64,000 nucleotides of DNA from Fictibacillus sp. b24 (GTDB taxonomy: Bacteria > Bacillota > Bacilli > Bacillales > Fictibacillaceae), in assembly GCF_030348825.1 (NCBI RefSeq), contig NZ_JAUCES010000005.1, forward strand, positions 2,790,001 through 2,854,000, written 5' to 3'. A model generated the notes under the pieces. That model had not been told where the DNA came from, ran no database searches, and was given only the letters and a program-made list of their open reading frames with translations. Below, one piece after another: positions 43,735 through 52,856 of the stretch. The number at the start of each line of letters is the position of its first letter. Position 1 is the stretch's first letter. The translations under genes were made by a program, and so were the position numbers.

Positions 43735-44310
43735 TTGAAACATAAAATGAAAAAATTGTTTGAAGAACAAAAAAGTGTGCATGTTCTTTATTCATACGAT
43801 GACTTAAAGAATTATTTAGAACAAATTGTAGGCTTTATTCAAGATGGCATTTCTTTAGGCGAATACGTTATTGTTATTGAAAATGAACGAATCTATAGGC
43901 TATTGCATAAAGAACTTAGCATCCGTTTAACGCCTGACCAAATGAAATTTGTTCATCATATTAACAACTTTGATTTTTATTATTCAAGTGGCAGTTATCA
44001 TCCTCCTGCTATATACGAGTACTTCTGTAAAGCGGTACAGCCCTACATAGATAATAATCTCTCTTTTCGATCATGGGCACATGTTGAATGGGCAACAATG
44101 GAAGACCCTCTTCATCTTATCGAGGATCTTGAGAGAATTGTGGACGAAGCAGTGAATCTCCTATCCTTCCCTCTAATTTGCGCATATGAAGGAGAGAGAA
44201 TGCCCGATCACCTTAAAACCATCTTGTTGAAAACGCATCCCTATATTTTGATAGATGATCAATTCACGATTTCAGAACATTATGAGACAGAAATAGATGT
44301 TAGTAAATAA
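43735..44310 (+). CDS. MEDS-domain sensory protein
   Basis: The 191-residue protein matches the MEDS domain: KSVHVLYSYDDLKNYLEQIVGFI, GEYVIVIENERIY, and RSWAHVEWA later on. MEDS is a sensory domain usually found with output domains (DcmR-type); here it stands alone and no output domain follows. TTG start with GGGGTGAT upstream. The ligand is unknown. Confidence 0.75.
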   Translation: MKHKMKKLFEEQKSVHVLYSYDDLKNYLEQIVGFIQDGISLGEYVIVIENERIYRLLHKELSIRLTPDQMKFVHHINNFDFYYSSGSYHPPAIYEYFCKAVQPYIDNNLSFRSWAHVEWATMEDPLHLIEDLERIVDEAVNLLSFPLICAYEGERMPDHLKTILLKTHPYILIDDQFTISEHYETEIDVSK

Positions 44311-44323
44311 ACTAGCTGTGGTG

Positions 44324-44661
44324 TCAGCTGGTTTGTTTTTTCTCTTTAATTCTTTGTTTAAAATATCTTTCTACTCCAGCAACAATACTCCCAATAATAT
44401 AAAGAACTCCATTAGCGATAATAACTAAGGCTATTATGGCACCAGCTATCCCAGCGCCGAAACCATCACTGCCCTCACTCTTTGCCTCTCTTAATAAAAA
44501 AGAACCCGTTGTTGAAGCGACAATAGGACCAAGAAAACAAATAATGATGCCTGTGATAGCCAATACGGCGTCTTATATTTTACATTTAACGTATAAGGTA
44601 AATAGTTGAAGATAATGAGACTAAAAAACAAGACAAGACCAAACAAAGCTCCACCGTTCAT
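44324..44661 (-). pseudogene. Frameshifted small membrane protein gene
   Basis: An N-terminal piece from the ATG at 44661 (AAGGAGG upstream; GALFGLVLFFSLIIFNYLPY, then LNVKYKT) and a C-terminal piece (AVLAITGIIICFLGPIVAS ... GVERYFK) lie in different frames and join naturally near 44575, where one base seems missing (ACGCC instead of ACGGCC would restore K-T-A-V-L). The joined product would be about 112 residues with three to four helices. A sequencing error would look the same. Confidence 0.6.
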
Positions 44662-44775
44662 ATAAACCTCCTTATACATCTTAGTGTACTTCATACAAAC
44701 AATATGGAATATAATGGTATAATAACATATGTATGTACACTAGATACAAAAAAGAAAGAAATGAGGTGGTCCTTT

Positions 44776-45012
44776 ATGAAAAAGGGTTTGTTATGTGTTT
44801 TATGTGGCTTAATTTTTGGAGGAATCATTTCCTACTTTACTTTAGATTATCAGGGTCAGAGTACGGAATACTTGAATTATTATGGGGAAGAGTCCAAGAT
44901 CGTACATGAGTTGGATTTCAACTTCATTTCCAATTCAGCAGCCATCATAATTGGTGTAACACTAGTAATCTTCTTCACTGTTTCATTGTTGGAGAAGATG
45001 GTTAAGAAGTAA
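44776..45012 (+). CDS. Small two-TM membrane protein
   Basis: The protein is 78 residues from the ATG at 44776 (GAGGTGG upstream). One helix lies at each end (LLCVLCGLIFGGIISYF; IIIGVTLVIFFTVSLL), with a polar outside loop between. The function is unknown. Confidence 0.65.
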   Translation: MKKGLLCVLCGLIFGGIISYFTLDYQGQSTEYLNYYGEESKIVHELDFNFISNSAAIIIGVTLVIFFTVSLLEKMVKK

Positions 45013-45060
45013 TATAGAAGAGTCACACATTACACAACCCACCTTTTCAAAAAATAGAAA

Positions 45061-45090
45061 AAGAGATCTCTAATACAGGAGATCCCTCTT
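45061..45090 (-). terminator. Terminator of the acetyltransferase gene
   Basis: AAGAG...ATCTC / GAGAT...CTCTT, interrupted by a 2-base bulge; T-rich tail on the minus strand. Confidence 0.7.
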
Positions 45091-45102
45091 CAAACTATTT
45101 CT

Positions 45103-45627
45103 TTATAAATACTTCTCCATACGTATATCAGACCACATCCTCCCTTTCCAATATGTAAAGTCTTCAATACGGCCAATTTCCTGATAACCTAACTTTTTGT
45201 ATAGTCTTTGTGCTTGGTCATTATATTCAAACACACCTAGTTCAATGCGACGCAGTCCTTGTTTCTTAATCTCATCTTCAAGGTATCCTAGTGCTCGATA
45301 ACCAACACCCTTCCCTCTGCCTTCTGGCTCTCCAATCGTAATTCCAATCCAAGCTGTCCCTTGCTCTTTGCGATTTAAAAGATGAGGTGGATCCACCATA
45401 TAATTCATTTCACCGACCAATTGATCATCCATGAGTATAAGATAAATTTTATGAAATTCTAATCTTGCCATTAAGTCTTCCGATGTAATTTGCCTTTTGC
45501 TTTCCAATTCAGCTTTGTTTTTATGAGGCCGAGTTAATGGAACGATAGCAGGGTCATTTTCCCAGCGGTTTAATGCTTTTACAAACGTTTCCGTTGGTTC
45601 AATGACTTTTGTAAAATGAATGTTCAC
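45103..45627 (-). CDS. GNAT-family acetyltransferase (RimJ/RimL-like)
   Basis: The 174-residue protein has the acetyl-CoA site WIGITIGEPEGRGKGVGYRAL and the end motif DQAQRLYKKLGYQEIGRIE. The overall layout is that of RimJ/RimL-type enzymes. The substrate is unknown. Confidence 0.88.
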   Translation of the reverse strand: MNIHFTKVIEPTETFVKALNRWENDPAIVPLTRPHKNKAELESKRQITSEDLMARLEFHKIYLILMDDQLVGEMNYMVDPPHLLNRKEQGTAWIGITIGEPEGRGKGVGYRALGYLEDEIKKQGLRRIELGVFEYNDQAQRLYKKLGYQEIGRIEDFTYWKGRMWSDIRMEKYL

Positions 45628-45691
45628 GTTTTAATAGCCCCCAAGTGTTTTTAAACCCTTTATATGACTGTATGTCTAGTAACCACAACCA

Positions 45692-45835
45692 CTATTTTTC
45701 TTCTAATTTATTTGCAATCCGTTTTAACGAATGGTTAATTTGATAGAGCATCACGAGTACAAAAACAGCTATACCAATCGGCAAAATAAATGTGAAAAAA
45801 CCTAAGAGTGGAAACCAGGATCCTGCATATTCCAT
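45692..45835 (-). CDS. Small single-pass membrane protein
   Basis: This 47-residue ORF has one helix (FFTFILPIGIAVFVLVML) and a basic cytosolic tail (NHSLKRIANKLEEK). GGCGGTGAG lies just upstream of the ATG. The layout is typical of small bacillary membrane proteins; the function is unknown. Confidence 0.6.
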   Translation of the reverse strand: MEYAGSWFPLLGFFTFILPIGIAVFVLVMLYQINHSLKRIANKLEEK

Positions 45836-45859
45836 AAAACTCACCGCCTATATTAAAAT

Positions 45860-46759
45860 TCATTTTAATACCAAGTCCAATATTGTTTCTTCCCAACGTT
45901 GGTCATACTTTATGTCGACTATTTCACATAACTCTTTATGAACTTTTTTAAACTCTATGATTATGCTCTTCATAACGCTGAAGATTTCTTCACGGCTGCT
46001 GTGCCATTGTTGAAGAAGATTTATTTGCCAATCTGCAAGCTGACTTCTCTTCCCTTCTATCTTTGCCCAGTCCCCAAACGTGTTCGGTTGGGCGCCTTTA
46101 GCCATATACCAGCCTGTTGCCATAGAAAAGCGCAAGTTATCCAAACAACTTAACGCATAATAGATTTCGTTTCTCATGACGCGCCGATAGATTTCATGAA
46201 CGTAGGCAAAGAATTTCGTTCGCCACAGTTCAACTTCTTCCGCTGTTGGTGAATAGGATAGCTGAAGAGATTTCTGCCTCACCAGCTCTGCTAGTGTTTC
46301 CGGATCGTGAACGATTTTTATATGTTGCAGCCAAACGGATGGCTGAAGATCTCTCTTTTTATAATAAAACGTATCTACTTTTATAAAGCTATCATAATGA
46401 GCAACGCTATACGTTGTCCAAGGGAAATCCTCATAGAAAAGGACGGTGCCCCACTTCTTTGCTCTTTCTTTTTTGCGTGATCGATACTCCTCGAACACTT
46501 CATCTTTTACAACGATTCTCAGATCAATATCGGAATAGAGATCGGTGTTTTGGTTACCGATTGAACCACCGTAAAAAACGGCTAACACATTTTCATCGTT
46601 GAACAAATCTTGTTCAATGGCTCTCATCAAGATGTTCCGTTGCTTCGGAAGATCGCGATCTCTCGCTTCAAATTTTGCTTGTATTGACTCAAATCCCACA
46701 CACAGGTAACCAGCTCCTCGTATTTGTTGAATTGTATTATTCGCTAACAAAAGACTCAA
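45860..46759 (-). CDS. Nucleotidyltransferase, aminoglycoside 6-adenylyltransferase-like
   Basis: The protein has up to 299 residues with the polymerase-beta-type motif YGGSIGNQNTDLYSDIDLRI (GS and D-x-D metal site), followed by a helical domain like that of streptomycin/aminoglycoside 6-adenylyltransferases. The start is uncertain: the TTG at 46759 is very close to its RBS, and later starts are possible. Whether it modifies a drug is not shown. Confidence 0.78.
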   Translation of the reverse strand: MSLLLANNTIQQIRGAGYLCVGFESIQAKFEARDRDLPKQRNILMRAIEQDLFNDENVLAVFYGGSIGNQNTDLYSDIDLRIVVKDEVFEEYRSRKKERAKKWGTVLFYEDFPWTTYSVAHYDSFIKVDTFYYKKRDLQPSVWLQHIKIVHDPETLAELVRQKSLQLSYSPTAEEVELWRTKFFAYVHEIYRRVMRNEIYYALSCLDNLRFSMATGWYMAKGAQPNTFGDWAKIEGKRSQLADWQINLLQQWHSSREEIFSVMKSIIIEFKKVHKELCEIVDIKYDQRWEETILDLVLK

Positions 46760-46789
46760 CCCTTTTTGTTTTGGAGTTTATCACAAAAA

Positions 46790-46821
46790 ACAACTCACGA
46801 ACCTAAAGGATCGTGAGCTGT
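46790..46821 (-). terminator. Terminator of the large subtilase gene
   Basis: ACAACTCACGA / TCGTGAGCTGT is an 11-bp stem (one G-U) with a 10-base loop, followed by TTTTTTG on the minus strand. Confidence 0.85.
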
Positions 46822-46827
46822 CGTTTT

Positions 46828-49800
46828 TTACAGTCCTAATTCTTTTAAAATAGTTTCTAATGTTTTGCCATCGACCGTTGTAACTGGTGTTGGTGCATTG
46901 TTAACGGATGTGTTTTGCTTTAGGTAATTTTTTTGAACAAAACCGATGTCTTTTGCATTTACCGTGCCGTCAAAGTTAATGTCCGCTGCGCGGTTATTTG
47001 AGCCCCATGCGTCTTGAATTGCAATCGCGTCTTTCACATCAATCACGTTGTCTTGGTTGACGTCACCCGCTACAAGAGGAATGTTAATTGTTTCTGACTT
47101 CCCATAAAGGACCCCTTTGTATTCAAATCCAAACTTATTATTTTGTTTTGTAATAAAGTGTCCTGGCACATTGACTTCAAATGTATACTTTTCGTTGCTA
47201 AGTGGCAGTGGTTCAATATTCAACCGTGCATTGCCGCTAAACATATTTGAAGCGTCTAGTTGGTAGTCACCATTTGATACACTGATCTTTGCCCCTACCT
47301 TTGTCCAGTCACGGTTCCCAATAAAGTTTCCGCCTTCCACGACATACCCCTCTGGTCCAAGGTTCGCTTGTACACGGTTGAATGTTGGCTTCAACAAATA
47401 GCGTTTTCCTGCGTTTAGTAAATTTATCGTTTGACCGTTTTCATCTACGAAAATCGCTGTCGGATTAATGTAGCCGATCGGATAGAAAAGCTCGTCTTGT
47501 ACTTTCACTATTACATCTACTACTTCGGAACGATCAAATTTTAGATTTTCATTGAACTTCACTTTAACCTTATCACCATTTACTTCAATTGTTGCTTTAT
47601 CTTTAAAAGCGTTTGTTAATTTTGCCTCTTGCAAGTAAACATGCTGAATGCCTGGGTTGGCAAAGTTCCACGTAATTTCTCTCACACCTTCTAAGTTATC
47701 CATAACAAGAGAAGCATTTAGGACATCCCCAGAGCGGGCACGTTCTACATTATGTTTTGCGTAGGTTACTGGTGTTCCTTCTTTTACGAATAAGTATTCC
47801 TTCCAGTTTGCCTGGTTCCCTGCTGCATCATATCCGATTACGTTAAAGGAAAGGGACTTAGCGTTTTCATTCATCGCTACTTCATCGATCCACTTTCCGT
47901 TCTTGTCCAGTCGGATTGGACCGTTTGGCAACGGAAATCCGTACGTATAGACAGCAAAGTTGGATGATTGATCAACGTCTTGCTGCATAGTTGCCACATT
48001 GTCATCTGTTATTTCCACTTCAAACGGATAAGTAGCTTGCCCTGGTTTGTATTCAAGGAACGGTGAATCTCCATCTAGAGAACTTTTTACTTTTGGTGTT
48101 TCAATATCAACGAAGATGTCTTCCACCTTTGTTTGCTGTTTACCTTTTGGTAACGTTGAAACGAACTTTAATTTATAGTGCCCTGGCTCTGCAATACTTG
48201 CTTCAGTTGCTACCGGATTTTTCTTATTTCCTGTAAATTTGTAATAGTTTCCGTTGAACGTTTGCAGGAAGTAATCGCGATCTGTTAGTGCTGCGGTCAT
48301 GTTAACCGTACCCACTAGTCCAAGATCCTCGTTTGTTTTACCATCTTGTAAGATGATATCCAGTGTTTCAAGAGGAGAACCTAAATTGAACATTGACATC
48401 AACTGCGTTGTTCGATATCCATCAAAGGCATGGTTGTAATAACTTGGTGTTAGGGCATGTGACAGCAACTCCAGTTTATCAAAACCAGGCTGCGATTTTT
48501 TAAAGCTGAACGGTACACGGTAGTTCTCTGTTTGATCTTCGCTGTTTGTAATCATTAGATAGCCTTCATAAAGTCCTTTTTCAGCTGTACCTGGAAGCGT
48601 TAAAGCTACGTTCACGTTCTTAACTGCATTTTGTGTTACTTTAATCGTGCTTTCTACCTCTACTTCTACGCCGTTTTCTTTTAAGCTATTTGTTCCTGGT
48701 TGTACGTTATCAACGACTTGTACATCAAACGTCTTTTTCTTGTCGCTTTGGTTTGTGAACTTGATTGTTTTCTTTACTTTTACAGAAGCGTTCTCAGCTA
48801 CGACTTGTTTATCAAAGCTAAGTCCTCCCGTCTGATTCTTAATCGTAACTAAGTTATCCCCGTTCGGAACCAACGTTTCATCTTGCACTGTAATCTTGGT
48901 TTCGCTGTGAAGCGCTTGGTAAGGATCAATTCGTCCAGCACCTACTTCAAATACACTGTAATCTTCATTCATCTCGTCACTTGAGTTCATGAGAATGGTT
49001 TTGATTTCTGTTGGCTCAAGATCTGGGTTTTCCCCTAGTAATAATGCCGCAACACCAGCCGCAAATGGAGATGCCATAGACGTTCCGTTTAAGCGGGCAT
49101 ACGCATATTTATAGTTTTCTGGTGTTTGATGGTTTACCATGTAAGACGGGAACGTGGATAGCACACTCACTCCCGGCGCTACGATTTCTGGCTTCATTTC
49201 AAAGTTTCCGTTAACGGGGCCTCTTGAACTGAAATCTGCCAGTTTATCACCTTCTGTGAAGCTTTCTTTCAAGTTGCTGAACGTGAATTGACTTCCGTTC
49301 CCTATAGCTGCTTTTAGTTCTTCTCCCGCTTTCTTGGTCATAGAGAACGCTGGTACATAATCCGTTGATTCACCTAAGTTAAAGCCAATATGACCATCAA
49401 CGTTGTTGTACAGTATAACTGCTTTTGCACCGTTCTCTTTCGCAAACTTTACCTTATCGTTAAGGCTGAAGTCCCCACGCTTTACGAATGCAATCTTGCC
49501 TTGCACATTTTTATTGATATAGTCTGCTTTATTCCCAAGTCCTACGTCTACTAGTTCAAGTGTCGTTCCTTCTAAACTAGCAAATGTACTAGAGAAGCTG
49601 CGCGCCATGCTAACAAGATCTGTAGACCAGCTGCCTGCTTTCCCTGTAAAAGTAGTTTGTGAGACAGGTACGTCACTTGCCCCAACGGTTAAAGCTAGCG
49701 CTGCCGTACCTGGTGACCCAAGTGTATACCCGTTCGGTCCGCTGTTCCCTGCTGAAACGACTGCTGTTACACCGTTTAGTACCGCATAATTAAGTGCTGT

Positions 49801-50868
49801 ACTTGTTGGATAGTAAGGGTCGTTTACAGCGGCTCCAAGAGAAAGGTTTATTACATCCATTCCATCTTGAACAGCCTTATCGATTCCAGCAATAACACCT
49901 TCAGATGCTCCGCTTCCGTAAGGGCCGAGAACACGGTAGGCGTATAGATCAGCATCTGGTGCCACACCTTCTACTGAAACTTCACTATCATTCTCGTTCT
50001 GTCCGACAATCGTTCCAGATACATGTGTACCGTGTGACGTATAGTAAGAATTGCTGCCGTTATACTCCGGTTTCTTAGAAGTTTCCCAATCTTTGTACGT
50101 TGCTTCCATCGGATCAGCGTCGTTATCTACAAAGTCATATCCGCCTTTGTACGCGTCTTCTAAATCAGGGTGATTGTAATCTACTCCTGTATCGAGAACC
50201 CCAACTTTTATGCCTTCCCCCGTAATCCCTTCTTCATGAAGCTTGTCCACTTTTAGGTATGGAAGACTTTCAACAGACGTTGTGATTTCCCTCTCTACAT
50301 CGCTTGGCAGTTCTTGTTTTTGAACGGGGTCCACCGTATATGTAATGTTTTTATAAACAGCTTTTACTGATTTTGATTTGAGCAAGTCTTCTACTTGGTT
50401 TGCAGGCAGTGTAATCGCTGCGCCATTATATGCTGATTTATACGTTCTAGTAATTCTCGGTGCGTTCTTTTTCCCTTTAATCGTTAAATGCTTCTCTACA
50501 TCTTCTTTAAAATTTTTATGCTCTTGATCCACTTGTGCTTGAGCAGTTTCTTTTTTGAGTGACTTTCCTTTCATTTTTGCTTCTAAAACAGCAACATGAC
50601 TAGGTTTTGAATGAAATTCTACGATAACGGAGATTTCCTCTTCCGAATTCAGTTCGCTGTCTTGAAACCCTTGAAGTCCTCTTTGGTTATTCAGTTCTAA
50701 TTGCTTTAGGGCTTGTCTTTGTTCTGCAGTTAACGATGATAAAATGTCTTCTGCTTTCCAGGACGTTGCATTAACGGTCTTAGAAGAATTGGAACTGAGA
50801 GGTGATAAAAGTAATCCTGTTGACAGGGCAAGGACGACTGACTTTTTTGCAAGCTTGGTGACGACCAT
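46828..50868 (-). CDS. Large secreted subtilase (Vpr-like) with C-terminal dockerin
   Basis: The 1346-residue protein comprises a signal peptide (about 1-35), I9 propeptide (about 78-180), and S8 domain with Asp226 (GVLDTGVDYNHPDL), His279 (SHGTHVSGT) and Ser597 (NGTSMASPFAAG). A PA insert lies at about 435-525. Long beta-sandwich (Fn3-like) regions follow, then a type I dockerin near 1255-1310 with two calcium loops (DVNQDNVIDVKDAIAIQ; DINFDGTVNAKDIGFVQ). GAGGTTAG precedes the ATG. The dockerin suggests binding to a cohesin on the surface, but none is encoded here. Confidence 0.93.
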   Translation of the reverse strand: MVVTKLAKKSVVLALSTGLLLSPLSSNSSKTVNATSWKAEDILSSLTAEQRQALKQLELNNQRGLQGFQDSELNSEEEISVIVEFHSKPSHVAVLEAKMKGKSLKKETAQAQVDQEHKNFKEDVEKHLTIKGKKNAPRITRTYKSAYNGAAITLPANQVEDLLKSKSVKAVYKNITYTVDPVQKQELPSDVEREITTSVESLPYLKVDKLHEEGITGEGIKVGVLDTGVDYNHPDLEDAYKGGYDFVDNDADPMEATYKDWETSKKPEYNGSNSYYTSHGTHVSGTIVGQNENDSEVSVEGVAPDADLYAYRVLGPYGSGASEGVIAGIDKAVQDGMDVINLSLGAAVNDPYYPTSTALNYAVLNGVTAVVSAGNSGPNGYTLGSPGTAALALTVGASDVPVSQTTFTGKAGSWSTDLVSMARSFSSTFASLEGTTLELVDVGLGNKADYINKNVQGKIAFVKRGDFSLNDKVKFAKENGAKAVILYNNVDGHIGFNLGESTDYVPAFSMTKKAGEELKAAIGNGSQFTFSNLKESFTEGDKLADFSSRGPVNGNFEMKPEIVAPGVSVLSTFPSYMVNHQTPENYKYAYARLNGTSMASPFAAGVAALLLGENPDLEPTEIKTILMNSSDEMNEDYSVFEVGAGRIDPYQALHSETKITVQDETLVPNGDNLVTIKNQTGGLSFDKQVVAENASVKVKKTIKFTNQSDKKKTFDVQVVDNVQPGTNSLKENGVEVEVESTIKVTQNAVKNVNVALTLPGTAEKGLYEGYLMITNSEDQTENYRVPFSFKKSQPGFDKLELLSHALTPSYYNHAFDGYRTTQLMSMFNLGSPLETLDIILQDGKTNEDLGLVGTVNMTAALTDRDYFLQTFNGNYYKFTGNKKNPVATEASIAEPGHYKLKFVSTLPKGKQQTKVEDIFVDIETPKVKSSLDGDSPFLEYKPGQATYPFEVEITDDNVATMQQDVDQSSNFAVYTYGFPLPNGPIRLDKNGKWIDEVAMNENAKSLSFNVIGYDAAGNQANWKEYLFVKEGTPVTYAKHNVERARSGDVLNASLVMDNLEGVREITWNFANPGIQHVYLQEAKLTNAFKDKATIEVNGDKVKVKFNENLKFDRSEVVDVIVKVQDELFYPIGYINPTAIFVDENGQTINLLNAGKRYLLKPTFNRVQANLGPEGYVVEGGNFIGNRDWTKVGAKISVSNGDYQLDASNMFSGNARLNIEPLPLSNEKYTFEVNVPGHFITKQNNKFGFEYKGVLYGKSETINIPLVAGDVNQDNVIDVKDAIAIQDAWGSNNRAADINFDGTVNAKDIGFVQKNYLKQNTSVNNAPTPVTTVDGKTLETILKELGL

Positions 50869-51095
50869 AATTCTAACCTCTTTCTCATCTCGTTTGATTA
50901 TTCTAAATATTAATATATTTTTATCTTAGTAGTATTAGAGAGGAGTAGCTATCGGGTTAATTTTATAGGTCTTTAGAACGATTCAATTTTAAAATACGCG
51001 CGTATACGGGTTGGAATGAACAATTTATAGTAAGAAATACACAAAAGCATTTGGGTTAATTTTGTTTAAAAGATGCTGGTGATGAACAAACAAAA

Positions 51096-51123
51096 AATGC
51101 CTAGAGAAAAATCTCTAAGCATT
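51096..51123 (-). terminator. Terminator of the small membrane protein gene at 51.1 kb
   Basis: AATGCCTAGAG / CTCTAAGCATT, one mismatched or wobble position, followed by TTTTTTG on the minus strand. The rest of 50869-51137 shows only AT-rich upstream DNA. Confidence 0.8.
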
Positions 51124-51137
51124 ACCGAATCTTTATG

Positions 51138-51335
51138 TTAGCTTTTTAAATTTGCTTTTTTTTGAGCCTGCCATACGTGTATCATACTCGGTACTCCTGC
51201 TGCCATACTCACTATGAAACTCCACATCACATAGCGCCATTCACCCGTATAAGTTGCGACTATGGTAAAAAACACTAACTGACCTACTAGGGCAAACCAT
51301 GCAGCAATCCAGCCAGCCAGTAAGTTCTCCTTCAT
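51138..51335 (-). CDS. Small two-TM membrane protein
   Basis: The protein is 65 residues from the ATG at 51335 (GGAG 7 bases upstream). Two helices (LAGWIAAWFALVGQLVFFTIV; VMWSFIVSMAAGVPSMI) and a basic tail (QAQKKANLKS). The function is unknown. Confidence 0.65.
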   Translation of the reverse strand: MKENLLAGWIAAWFALVGQLVFFTIVATYTGEWRYVMWSFIVSMAAGVPSMIHVWQAQKKANLKS

Positions 51336-51404
51336 TCCATCACTCCTCGTATGTTCGCTTTTTAATAATTTTAACATATTTATCCATTTTAGGTGGAGAT
51401 AAAA

Positions 51405-51438
51405 AAACACTTTATTTCCCATGTGAAATAAAGTGTTT
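51405..51438 (-). terminator. Terminator of the pentapeptide-repeat gene
   Basis: AAACACTTTATTTC / GAAATAAAGTGTTT is a perfect 14-bp stem with a 6-base loop, with T tracts on both strands. Confidence 0.88.
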
Positions 51439-51455
51439 TTATTCCTACTATGTCA

Positions 51456-52103
51456 TTATTCTTCTCTTACTTTTAGACCTAGAAGTGTTGAAAATCCTAT
51501 GGCTTGCTCACGGGATACGATGCAGCCTTTCAAACTTTTGATGTCTACGTTGATGTTCTCTAACTTACACGTGCTAATATCAATACCGGTCAACTCTGTT
51601 TCTGTAAAATCAGCATCGTCTAGATTACACTGGTTAAACTTCACTTTACTTAATTTCGTCCCATAAAAGTTCGCACTTTTGAGCGACGAGTTTTCAAATA
51701 TAACGGGCTTTAGATCTGCATCCACAAAACCACTCATGTCCAACTTGCAGTTTTCAAAGGTCACATTCCTTAGGTTGGCTTCTTCTAAATCCATCCCCAT
51801 CAACTTACAATCTTTAAATAACACTCTGAACAGAATGCCTTCTTTAAAGCTCGTATTGGAAAGATCACAGTTTTCGAAAACGACGTCCGTCATGTCCACT
51901 CTGTAAAAGCTAGAATCCATCATCGTCACATTGTTAAACGTCACCTTTGACAGGGCTAATTTTTCAACGTCCTCATTTTCAATAAAGTCACCGTTCAGGG
52001 AGCTTTCCAAAAGGTATGGATCTTCGTCTTGATAAATATCGCGAAACTTTGCCTCTTTGAATCCTGGATGAATCTTTGGCAGTTCTACTTTAAAATTCTT
52101 CAT
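51456..52103 (-). CDS. Pentapeptide-repeat protein (Qnr-like)
   Basis: The 215-residue protein is built of A(D/N)LxX-type repeats from about residue 45 to 185 (VTFNNVTMMDSSFYRVDMTD, ANLRNVTFENCKL, ANFYGTKLSKVKF). The right-handed helix mimics DNA; size and layout are like Qnr proteins, which shield gyrase from quinolones. Many bacillary homologues exist without proven resistance. GGAGGG precedes the ATG. It is a single gene. Confidence 0.88.
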   Translation of the reverse strand: MKNFKVELPKIHPGFKEAKFRDIYQDEDPYLLESSLNGDFIENEDVEKLALSKVTFNNVTMMDSSFYRVDMTDVVFENCDLSNTSFKEGILFRVLFKDCKLMGMDLEEANLRNVTFENCKLDMSGFVDADLKPVIFENSSLKSANFYGTKLSKVKFNQCNLDDADFTETELTGIDISTCKLENINVDIKSLKGCIVSREQAIGFSTLLGLKVREE

Positions 52104-52203
52104 CAGCTATTCCCTCCGTTCCAATCGTCTTATTTAATAGCTTATAGAAGTGCTGCGTTAAATTTAAGTCTTTTCTTTTTGTTGAAAGTCTGTGCAATGA
52201 AAA

Positions 52204-52231
52204 AAACGGCTGAACTTAATGTCAGCCGTTT
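52204..52231 (-). terminator. Terminator of the VOC gene
   Basis: AAACGGCTGA / TCAGCCGTTT, perfect 10-bp stem, followed on the minus strand by TTT. Confidence 0.82.
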
Positions 52232-52239
52232 CTCCTTAT

Positions 52240-52734
52240 TTAATAAGCTCCTTGTGAGTAAGTAAGCTCATAGCTATGTGTGTAAATCTCAAAGATGTTG
52301 CCGAACGGATCTTCTACATACACCATCTTGTAAGGTTTATCGTTAGGATAGTATTCGCGGATCGGCATGCGCTGCTTTCCGCCATACTCTTTAATTTTTT
52401 CGACGATCCCTTCAATATCAGGATCTTGGATACAAAAGTGGAATAATCCCGTTTTCCAGTATTCGAAGTTGTTTTCTGGCTTCTCATTGTGCGGGAACTC
52501 AAACAACTCGATTCCAATCTTGTCACCTGTTGCTAAGTGAGCAATTCGGAATGTTTCCCAGTCGTTCCCGAATACATCACGGCACATTTGTCCGATCGGC
52601 GTATCATCATTTTCTACATCAGAAGGCTCCATGATGACGTACCATCCAAAGACCTCTTTGTAAAATTTGATGGCGTCCTCTAAGTTTGGCACAGACAGCC
52701 CGATATGAGAGAATGTTCTAGGATAGATTGGCAT
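52240..52734 (-). CDS. VOC-family dioxygenase-like protein
   Basis: The 164-residue protein has the VOC fold with FSHIGLSVPNLEDAIKFYKEV (metal His), GLFHFCIQDPDIEGIVEKI (second His) and VYVEDPFGNIFEIYTHSYE (metal Glu). All three usual metal ligands are present. It is divergent from an HxlR regulator, so it is probably induced by a reactive compound. Confidence 0.9.
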   Translation of the reverse strand: MPIYPRTFSHIGLSVPNLEDAIKFYKEVFGWYVIMEPSDVENDDTPIGQMCRDVFGNDWETFRIAHLATGDKIGIELFEFPHNEKPENNFEYWKTGLFHFCIQDPDIEGIVEKIKEYGGKQRMPIREYYPNDKPYKMVYVEDPFGNIFEIYTHSYELTYSQGAY

Positions 52735-52773
52735 ATTTGTATTCCTCCTTGTTTTTGTTGATTACAGGAATCA

Positions 52774-52825
52774 TTATACCCAGACACACCTCTCGTATGT
52801 AAGAACGCACTTTTAAGTGACATAC
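52774..52825. promoter_or_regulatory. Promoter and operator between the VOC gene and hxlR-like gene
   Basis: On the minus strand TTACAT (52802-52797), 17 bases, TATAAT (52779-52774) form the VOC promoter. GTATGT (52795-52800) and ACATAC (52820-52825) are inverted arms; ACTTTTAAGT (52809-52818) lies between them. They overlap the -35 and are the likely HxlR sites. Confidence 0.55.
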
Positions 52826-52856
52826 TATCCTGGAGGTAAGTTAGGACGGATTAAAT

